Below, piece by piece: positions 15,780-22,422 of a stretch of 41,394 bases of DNA (positions are counted from its first letter, which is position 1; each line of letters starts with the position of its first letter). The notes under the pieces are model-generated. The model did no database searches. It was not told the DNA's origin and worked only from the letters and a program-made list of their open reading frames with translations. The translations under genes and the position numbers were made by a program. The DNA comes from an uncultured Bacteroidales bacterium (lineage in GTDB: Bacteria; Bacteroidota; Bacteroidia; Bacteroidales; WCHB1-69), in the NCBI GenBank assembly GCA_946409645.1, contig CAMJXE010000017.1:1-41394 (forward strand), read 5' to 3'.

Positions 15780-16475
15780 ATGAGAGATTTAATCGTAAAA
15801 ATCGCCTTGAAGTTAGGACTATATAAAAAGTTGGTAAAGTTGGACACCTTTTTTATTGATTTAAAAAAAAATTGGTACTTCAAAAAATATGGTGTTAAAA
15901 CTTTGATAGATTTTGATGAAGCTTGTCGCAAAGCAGGTGTGCAAATGATCCCATTTTTTGGAACACAATTAGGACTGTTCCGGGATAATGGGTTTATACC
16001 TTATGATAATGATATAGATGTTGCCGTGATAGCTTCTCAACGTCCAGACAACTTTATTGAAATATTGGAAAATGCAGGTTTTCGGTTGGAGACTTCTTTC
16101 TATTTTAAAGAAGATGGTAGAGAAGTCACGGAGCACTTTGTGCGTAATCATGTTCAAGTTGATATTTTCAACTTATATGATTTTTCGGATCAAGACTATT
16201 GCTGCTATGTCGCATATAGGCATGAAACGAAAGAGTGGAAGGAAGCCAACCAAACTGATGGTTTCCCATTTGGTTTATGGCCTTTTGTGAAGAGTGATTT
16301 GGTAGAAACAGAGTATTTTGGCCATCTTTTTTACATGCCAGAAAAAACAGAAGAATGGCTCAAAGGTGTATATGGCGAAGATTTCATGACACCAGTAAAA
16401 AATTGGACTATAGGAAAACGTACAACGAGAAGAATCCTCCCCAAAGAGAGAATATACCGTAAATACTACATTTGA
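15780..16475 (+). CDS. Short LicD/fukutin-related family protein
   Basis: The 231-residue protein has a LicD-like nucleotidyltransferase core: VQMIPFFGTQLGLFRDNGFI followed by YDNDIDVAVI (Asp76, Asp78, Asp80), then NHVQVDIFNLYDF. It is shorter than the LicD at 12960 and more diverged (FFGT for YGGT). An amphipathic basic N-terminus (VKIALKLGLYKKLVK) may associate with membrane. A second transferase implies a second phospho-substituent or a second acceptor. It follows the dehydrogenase by 25 nt. Confidence 0.75.
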   Translation: MRDLIVKIALKLGLYKKLVKLDTFFIDLKKNWYFKKYGVKTLIDFDEACRKAGVQMIPFFGTQLGLFRDNGFIPYDNDIDVAVIASQRPDNFIEILENAGFRLETSFYFKEDGREVTEHFVRNHVQVDIFNLYDFSDQDYCCYVAYRHETKEWKEANQTDGFPFGLWPFVKSDLVETEYFGHLFYMPEKTEEWLKGVYGEDFMTPVKNWTIGKRTTRRILPKERIYRKYYI

Positions 16476-16599
16476 CCAACAAACCCAACATTAGACAAGC
16501 TCTATTAATGACTAACATCAAAAAGGTGTATCCGAGGTCGTTCCTCTTCGAGGTGTCTTTTCTCATAATTATTAACGATTGACCAACCAATTGCTATAA

Positions 16600-17520
16600 A
16601 TGGCTCCAGTTATGACAAAAATCGCGTTACTTGTCGTTTACAATCACCGATATGACAAAAATGTTGAAAGAATAGAACAACTGTATAAAGGAAAGTTTTC
16701 CTACATTTATCATTTAATGCCTTTTTATGACGGAAACGTGGATAATGTAATCCCTGTATATGCGTCATCATTCCATTTTCAATCGTATATTGCCCAAGCA
16801 TATCAGCACATTAAAAAGAACGGATTTACCCACTATTTTATGGTGGCTGATGATATGATTATTAATCCGGCAATCAACGAGAACAATCTTTTCTCTTTTA
16901 CTGGCATTCGTGAAGATCAGTGCTTTATCACCAATTTAAGAAATGTTCTGAACAAAAAGGACTTTTGGAATTATATGTTCGAGGCCTATAAGTACAATCC
17001 CTATCCAAAAGGAACGGAAATCCGCAACATTTTACCGCAATATTCTGACGCAAAAGAAAAATTGCTTTCTCAAGGGTTCTCCCTTAGTGACAGTGACACG
17101 ATAACGATGGTTAGGTCTGTTTTGTTTTTTGCCAAACGTAAACGGCTTCGTGTGATGAAGAAGGCCATCAAAGCGATTTTCGGACCGAAAAAAACAAGAT
17201 ATCCCCTTATTGCCGGATGGAGCGATATTGTTTTAGTTACTGATTCTGTAATGCCGCAATTTTGCACCTATTGTGGGGCATTTGGCGCAACCAACCTGTT
17301 TGTGGAAATCGCACTTCCAACAGCATTGGCACTTTGCACGAATCAGATTACAACAGGGAACAAATTGTCGTTGAAATACATACGACTGCTTTATCAATTG
17401 CCGGAGAAAGAACAACAAGACTTTTATAACAAATACGAATACAGTCTTTCAAAACTGATTCAGGAATATCCGCAAGACTTTTTTTTCATTCATCCCATCA
17501 AGCTCTCACAATGGAAATAA
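16600..17520 (+). CDS. Unassigned protein, candidate glycosyltransferase
   Basis: This 306-residue protein is not assigned with confidence. It starts KIALLVVYNHRYDKNVERI and has HYFMVADDMIINP (Asp84-Asp85), which resembles the acidic metal-binding site of GT-A glycosyltransferases, and a C-terminal CTYCGAFGATNLFVEIALP segment. The start could be ATG 16600 or ATG 16612. It overlaps the next gene, a flavoprotein, by 10 nt. The neighbourhood supports glycan assembly. A role other than sugar transfer cannot be excluded. Confidence 0.5.
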   Translation: MAPVMTKIALLVVYNHRYDKNVERIEQLYKGKFSYIYHLMPFYDGNVDNVIPVYASSFHFQSYIAQAYQHIKKNGFTHYFMVADDMIINPAINENNLFSFTGIREDQCFITNLRNVLNKKDFWNYMFEAYKYNPYPKGTEIRNILPQYSDAKEKLLSQGFSLSDSDTITMVRSVLFFAKRKRLRVMKKAIKAIFGPKKTRYPLIAGWSDIVLVTDSVMPQFCTYCGAFGATNLFVEIALPTALALCTNQITTGNKLSLKYIRLLYQLPEKEQQDFYNKYEYSLSKLIQEYPQDFFFIHPIKLSQWK

Positions 17521-18779
17521 GTAATACATTAAGAAAAGTTGCTGTTATAGGCGGAGGTGTTTCGGGACTCTCCATCGCCCAGATGCTGAAAAACAGCTTT
17601 CAAGTAATTGTTTTTGAAAAAGAAAACAAGCCTGGCGGCCTAATTCGATGTGAACGGATTAACGGAGTATTATACCATCAGGTTGGAGGACACGTGTTTA
17701 ACTCCAAACGGAAAGATGTGTTAGATTGGTTTTGGGATTTTTTTGATCAACAAAAAGAATTCACAAAGACTCCACGAAATGCGGCCATATCTATTTTCGA
17801 CAAAATGATAGGGTATCCTATTGAAAATCACTTGTACGAACTTCCTTCTGAAATTACTGAAAAAATCATTGTGGAATTGTTGCAGCGGGCGAAAACAACT
17901 GCCAGCGCTCCTGAAAATTTTGAGGAATTCTTGCAGCAAATGTTCGGAGAAACACTCTACCAACTCTATTTTAAACCTTATAATGAGAAAATTTGGCGTC
18001 GCAATCTGAAAGAAGTTCCTTTGTCATGGTTAGAAGGGAAACTTCCAATGCCCACTGTTGAAGAGATACTGTTCAACAACATCCACCACGTCAAGGAAAC
18101 GGAGATGGTACACAGTAGTTTCTACTACGCCAAGAATAATGGATCCCAATTTATTGCTGACCGACTTGCGGAGGGATTGACTGTTCACTATAACGCATGT
18201 ATATCCTCCATTGTTCGTGATAAAAACAATTGGCTCGTTAACGGTGAACCGTTTGATATAGTGATATTTTGTGGAAATATAGTATCTCTTCCGCAAATGA
18301 TTTCAGGTGTTGACTTTGACGCATTTCATCGACCAATAAATGAATTGCAGTACCATGGCACCACATCTGTTCTTTGTGAGATTCAAACAAATCCTTACAG
18401 CTGGATATACATGCCCAACGATAGTCATCTTTCTCATCGTATTATTTGTACGGGCAATTTCTCATCGACAAACAATGTCAATGGTAAACTAAGCGGCACT
18501 ATCGAGTTTACTGATAGCATTTCACAAGAGGAAATTCTTCTTAATCTTAGAAACATCCCGTTATCTCCCAAGTATCTGGCTCATCACTTTACGCCTTACA
18601 CCTATCCTATACAAGGGAAAGATACCAGAGAAATGATATCTTCACTGAAAAATGTATTGGAACCGCATAATCTATTCTTACTTGGAAGATTTGCAGAATG
18701 GGAATATTATAACATGGATGCAGCCATAGGTGCCGCAATGTCGTTATCCCAATCCATTAAAACCAAACAGACCTTATGA
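17511..18779 (+). CDS. FAD-dependent oxidoreductase/mutase, UDP-galactopyranose-mutase-like
   Basis: The 422-residue flavoprotein has KVAVIGGGVSGLSIAQML (GGGVSG at 14-19), VFEKENKPGGL binding the ADP ribose, and a C-terminal LGRFAEWEYYNMDAAIGAAM. The last block matches the GRLAEYKYYDM signature of the glf product in this same locus, as does KPYNEKIW versus the EKQWGRP region of Glf. It is therefore more likely an NDP-sugar pyranose/furanose mutase or a close relative than a simple amine oxidase. It overlaps the cytidylyltransferase-kinase gene by 4 nt, so its substrate may be the NDP-sugar made there. That link is inference. Confidence 0.65.
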   Translation: MEISNTLRKVAVIGGGVSGLSIAQMLKNSFQVIVFEKENKPGGLIRCERINGVLYHQVGGHVFNSKRKDVLDWFWDFFDQQKEFTKTPRNAAISIFDKMIGYPIENHLYELPSEITEKIIVELLQRAKTTASAPENFEEFLQQMFGETLYQLYFKPYNEKIWRRNLKEVPLSWLEGKLPMPTVEEILFNNIHHVKETEMVHSSFYYAKNNGSQFIADRLAEGLTVHYNACISSIVRDKNNWLVNGEPFDIVIFCGNIVSLPQMISGVDFDAFHRPINELQYHGTTSVLCEIQTNPYSWIYMPNDSHLSHRIICTGNFSSTNNVNGKLSGTIEFTDSISQEEILLNLRNIPLSPKYLAHHFTPYTYPIQGKDTREMISSLKNVLEPHNLFLLGRFAEWEYYNMDAAIGAAMSLSQSIKTKQTL

Positions 18780-19915
18780 CCAAGAAAGTATTTGTTAGCG
18801 GTTGTTATGATATGCTTCATAGTGGGCATATTGCCTTTTTTGAAGAGGCTGCTTCATACGGTGATCTCTATGTCGGAATCGGCTCCGACAAGACTATCTT
18901 TGAGTTGAAAGAGCGTAAGACAGTTTACCCCGAAGAGGAACGCCTTTATATGATAAAAGCCTTGCGCTGCGTAAAAGATGCCTGGATTAGCAGCGGAAGC
19001 GGATTGTTGGATTTTGAAGAAGAGGTGAAAGCACTGAAACCGGACATCTTCTTTGTCAATAGTGACGGTGCATCGCCTTTGAAAGAACAGTTTTGCAAGG
19101 AACAAGGCATTCAGTATATTGTCAGCCAGCGTGTTCCGCATGGTAATCTGCCTACACGTTCTACCACACAATTACGACAAACTTGTCGTATTCCGTTTCG
19201 TCTCGATCTTGCCGGCGGTTGGCTAGATCAACCTTTTGTGAGCAAGTTTTACCCAGGATCCGTCATAACGATCAATTTGGAACCTGACGTACAGTTCAAC
19301 AGTCGCAGCGGGTTAAGCACTTCGTCACGGAATGCCGCCATTGAGATGTGGGGCAATCAATATCCTGCAGACAACCCGGAGAAATTGGCAAAGATGATTT
19401 TCCGGTATGAGAACAAGCCTGGCACCGAATATGTGAGTGGCAGCCAAGATGCCATAGGAATCGTTTTCCCTGGACTTAACAGACTTGATTACAACAACGA
19501 TTATTGGCCGCACAACATCGAAACTGTTTTGGACGATGACGTGTTGGATTTCATAGAAAACCATATTCGCATGTTGCAATTGTTCCCAAGAAAAGAGCAA
19601 TTCGATGTGTTGGCAGACACTTGTATTAACGAAGAAAACGCCAAAGCACTGAGTGTGGCTGCCGCTGATTGCTGGAACGCTGTTTTGAGGAAAGATTTAC
19701 AGGCATGGGGACGAGCCACAACAGACAGCTTTAATGCCCAAATTAAAATGTTCCCACACATGGTTGATGCTGAGGTTCTATCCACATTGAATCATTATAA
19801 AGATCAAGCATTGGGATGGAAACTCTGTGGAGCAGGTGGAGGCGGATATTTTGTATTTATTAGTGATAAGCATATTGAGAATACTTTTGGGGTTCGAATT
19901 AGAAGAACCTTGTAA
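18776..19915 (+). CDS. Bifunctional cytidylyltransferase-GHMP kinase fusion
   Basis: The 379-residue protein joins two activities usually found in consecutive steps. Residues 1-135 are a TagD/RfaE2-type nucleotidyltransferase with FVSGCYDMLHSGH (HSGH at 15-18) and PTRSTTQL as the second CTP motif. Residues 137-379 are a GHMP kinase with CRIPFRLDLAGGWLDQPF, a degenerate motif 2 SGLSTSSRNAA (about 178-188) and motif 3 CGAGGGGYFV (351-360). The kinase domain, about 240 residues, is shorter than typical GHMP kinases. FucP and a RhaM-like mutarotase follow at once, so the likely substrate is L-fucose or a similar 6-deoxyhexose: kinase to sugar-1-phosphate, then NDP-sugar. This parallels Fkp, which makes GDP-fucose, but with an unrelated nucleotidyltransferase fold. 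Confidence 0.8.
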   Translation: MTKKVFVSGCYDMLHSGHIAFFEEAASYGDLYVGIGSDKTIFELKERKTVYPEEERLYMIKALRCVKDAWISSGSGLLDFEEEVKALKPDIFFVNSDGASPLKEQFCKEQGIQYIVSQRVPHGNLPTRSTTQLRQTCRIPFRLDLAGGWLDQPFVSKFYPGSVITINLEPDVQFNSRSGLSTSSRNAAIEMWGNQYPADNPEKLAKMIFRYENKPGTEYVSGSQDAIGIVFPGLNRLDYNNDYWPHNIETVLDDDVLDFIENHIRMLQLFPRKEQFDVLADTCINEENAKALSVAAADCWNAVLRKDLQAWGRATTDSFNAQIKMFPHMVDAEVLSTLNHYKDQALGWKLCGAGGGGYFVFISDKHIENTFGVRIRRTL

Positions 19916-19939
19916 AACACTAAACATCAATTTCTTAAA

Positions 19940-21175
19940 ATGAAAGTATTAGAAAAATCCTATCTGCTCCCTTTTGCTCTGGTAACATCTTTGTTTTTTC
20001 TATGGGGGCTTGCAAACAATATGACCGATACGCTTCTTGCTGCGTTCAAGCGTATCATGTCCATGAGTGACGCACAAACATCCTTGATACAACTGGCATT
20101 CTACGGCGCATATTTCTGTGTAGCTTTTCCAGCTGCTTTGTTTGTCAGGAAACATTCCTTTAAATCAGGAGTTATACTGGGATTATGTCTTTATGCGGCA
20201 GGAGCGATGTTGTTCCTGCCAGCTGCAAAAATTGCCTCATACGGCTTTTATCTATTGGCCATCTATGTGTTGGCGTGTGGATGTAGCGTGTTGGAAACCA
20301 CAGCAAATCCTTACATCATGAGTATGGGTGATCCTGAAACCGCTACCCGACGGCTGAATGTGGCTCAAGCGTTCAATCCGCTAGGATCTATTACAGGAAT
20401 CCTTCTTAGCCAAGCGTTTATTTTAAGCGACATTTCCCTGTATTCTATTTCAGGCACCTATTTTGGCCTGGGGTGCGTGTTGATACTGATTATGGTGATT
20501 ATGCTTTGTGTAAAAATGCCGGAAGGGAAAGACAATACTTCAGATATCAGTCAGAACAATTGGAAGTCCTCGGTCAAGCGTCTTGTGTTGAACAAAAAGT
20601 ATATTTTTGGCGTAATTGCCCAATTTTTCTATGTAGGTGCACAAATTGGAGTCTGGAGTTACACTATCCGTATTGTGATGAACGAGCTTGGCATTTTGGA
20701 AAAACCAGCCGCCACTATCTACTTGTTGAGTATCATTGGTTTTTGTGTATCAAGGTTTGTATATACATGGCTTATGAAATATGTGAAACCCGCCAAGTTG
20801 CTTGTTTTTGGAGCTGCTCTATCCTTAATTTGTACTTTAATAGTGGTTTGTTCGGCAGGTACACAGTGGATAATGGTCGTTGCTCTGATATTGGTAAGTA
20901 TATTCATGAGTCTGATGTTCCCAACCATTTATGGAATTGCGTTAGGCGATGTGGAAAATATAGAAAATGGAGGCCTCCCTGGCGATGCGAAAATTGGTGC
21001 CAGTGGACTTATCATGGCTATCTTGGGCGGCGCAATACTCACACCCATACAAGGGTTGATGTCGGATGCTTATGGGATTAACTGTTCATATTTGGTTCCG
21101 GCTTTCTGTTTTAGCATTGTATTGCTTTATGCTATTTATGTGTCAAGGGTTGAAGTAAAAAATCAAATCTCATGA
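19940..21175 (+). CDS. fucP: L-fucose:H+ symporter-like MFS transporter
   Basis: The 411-residue protein has about 12 membrane segments and the FucP signatures SLFFLWGLANNMTDTLLAAF with Asp30 (equivalent to E. coli FucP Asp46) and GCSVLETTANPYI with Glu119 (equivalent to Glu135); both are required for proton-coupled fucose uptake in E. coli. It imports L-fucose or a related 6-deoxyhexose across the inner membrane. It starts 24 nt after the kinase fusion and overlaps the mutarotase by 4 nt. Placement in a glycan locus, away from fucose isomerase and aldolase genes, suggests supply for surface-glycan synthesis rather than catabolism. A related sugar substrate is possible. Confidence 0.85.
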   Translation: MKVLEKSYLLPFALVTSLFFLWGLANNMTDTLLAAFKRIMSMSDAQTSLIQLAFYGAYFCVAFPAALFVRKHSFKSGVILGLCLYAAGAMLFLPAAKIASYGFYLLAIYVLACGCSVLETTANPYIMSMGDPETATRRLNVAQAFNPLGSITGILLSQAFILSDISLYSISGTYFGLGCVLILIMVIMLCVKMPEGKDNTSDISQNNWKSSVKRLVLNKKYIFGVIAQFFYVGAQIGVWSYTIRIVMNELGILEKPAATIYLLSIIGFCVSRFVYTWLMKYVKPAKLLVFGAALSLICTLIVVCSAGTQWIMVVALILVSIFMSLMFPTIYGIALGDVENIENGGLPGDAKIGASGLIMAILGGAILTPIQGLMSDAYGINCSYLVPAFCFSIVLLYAIYVSRVEVKNQIS

Positions 21176-21501
21176 AAAGATATTGCCAAACTTTAAAGCT
21201 TCGTGACGACAAGGAGCTGATTGCCCAATATGTTGAAGAGCACAAGCATGTATGGCCTGAAATCAAAGCGGGTATCCGCGAGGTGGGCATCCTTGATATG
21301 CAGATTTACATCTTGGATAATACGCTGTTTATGATCGTGGACACTGTTGACGATTTCGATTGGGAAAAAGACAACGCACGATTGGCCACACTTCCACGTC
21401 AAGCCGAATGGGAGGCTTATATGTCTCAATTTCAACAAGCTGATGAAAACGCCACATCTGCCGAGAAATGGCAGCTGATGGAACGGATTTTCAAATTATA
21501 G
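21172..21501 (+). CDS. L-rhamnose/L-fucose mutarotase family protein (RhaM-like)
   Basis: The 109-residue protein matches the RhaM family: KRYCQTLKLRDDKELIAQYV, EEHKHVWPEIKAGIREVGI with the conserved histidine, and an aromatic C-terminal part ending in EKWQLMERIFKL. The family interconverts alpha and beta anomers of 6-deoxy-L-hexoses, speeding supply of the anomer needed by the kinase. It is coupled to fucP through an ATGA overlap and closes the plus-strand glycan operon. Only 5 bp separate it from the convergent GT2 gene, and no terminator hairpin is evident. Confidence 0.85.
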   Translation: MKRYCQTLKLRDDKELIAQYVEEHKHVWPEIKAGIREVGILDMQIYILDNTLFMIVDTVDDFDWEKDNARLATLPRQAEWEAYMSQFQQADENATSAEKWQLMERIFKL

Positions 21502-21506
21502 AGTTG

Positions 21507-22409
21507 TTATTTTCCCAACAACCCTTTCGTCACATTCCATCGAAAAAGCAGAAGCATGTTGCCGACTGCAGGACGGAAGCAAATTGTGTAGCGCAGCCAA
21601 AGCACGATGGATGCGCACCACTTCACGAATTCGGAGAAATAGCGTTTCCACAGCGCTGCCTTGCCGATATTCAGGCAACGGAGGCGTTCGCTCATGCCCA
21701 CTCCCTGCCCCATTCTGACAATATAGTCCTTAGTGGTGCGTTGGGGTGGGATAACATGTTCTACTTGTATGTCAGGGAAGTAGAGTATGAGCATATTTTT
21801 CTCTTTGAGGCGATTGAACAGGTCTTTCTCCTCCCCAGCCATCAAGTTCTTTTTGCTGCGCCCCAACTCTGTGTTGAAATTTCCGCATTGGTCTAAACAC
21901 GCCTTACGGAAGCCCATATTGGCTCCAATCGGATAGGAGTTGCCTTCAAAAGGCACCACTTTGTCGCCCTTATCGATGGCGGAAACCCAAGAATAGGTCC
22001 ATTTGCAAAGCCACTTTGGTGTCTCGTCCGACTCAAAGAGCGGCGTTATTTTGCCCCCGAACGCCATTGCTTCCAGATGGCTGTCCATCTGCTTTTGTAC
22101 GTTCTGCAAATAGTCGGGCTTCACAAAAGAGTCGTCATCCAGAAAGATCAGAATGTCACCCTGGCTTTCCTCAATGCCGCGATTGCGAGCATGGGAAAGA
22201 CCCTGTTTGGTCTCCACAAAGTAACGAAACTGTACCTGCGGAAAGTTCGTTGCGAACCGATGACACTCACTTTCCGTTGAATCGGTACTGTTGTTGTTCA
22301 CTAATACAATCTCATAATCCTTTGTCGGGAAGTTATTCACCGCCACATGCTGAAGGGCATCGTAGAGGAACTTTTCGCGGTTATAGGTGCAAATGATAAC
22401 AGATAACAT
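21507..22409 (-). CDS. Glycosyltransferase family 2
   Basis: The 300-residue protein has the GT2 GT-A domain: MLSVIICTYNREKFLYDAL, EIVLVNNNSTDST, QGLSHARNRGIEESQGDIL and FLDDDSF with the DxD-type metal site, plus a GEEKDLFNRL acceptor-side motif. The C-terminal third is basic and aromatic with a short hydrophobic stretch but no clear membrane domain. It adds a sugar from an NDP donor to a glycan acceptor. It lies 13 nt downstream of the yfhO-like gene on the minus strand and is probably cotranscribed with it. Donor sugar unknown. Confidence 0.88.
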   Translation of the reverse strand: MLSVIICTYNREKFLYDALQHVAVNNFPTKDYEIVLVNNNSTDSTESECHRFATNFPQVQFRYFVETKQGLSHARNRGIEESQGDILIFLDDDSFVKPDYLQNVQKQMDSHLEAMAFGGKITPLFESDETPKWLCKWTYSWVSAIDKGDKVVPFEGNSYPIGANMGFRKACLDQCGNFNTELGRSKKNLMAGEEKDLFNRLKEKNMLILYFPDIQVEHVIPPQRTTKDYIVRMGQGVGMSERLRCLNIGKAALWKRYFSEFVKWCASIVLWLRYTICFRPAVGNMLLLFRWNVTKGLLGK

Positions 22410-22422
22410 AGCTTATAGATTA

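Noticed and set aside
16476..16599. CCTCTTCGAGG at about 16541 as a third copy of the double-hairpin element
   Set aside because: Only an 11-nt core is shared and the first hairpin is missing; chance similarity is likely.
22016..22396. Long plus-strand open frames opposite the GT2 gene, and similar antisense frames across rfbF, rfbG and the RND genes
   Set aside because: They are shadows of well-supported minus-strand genes and have no family features.
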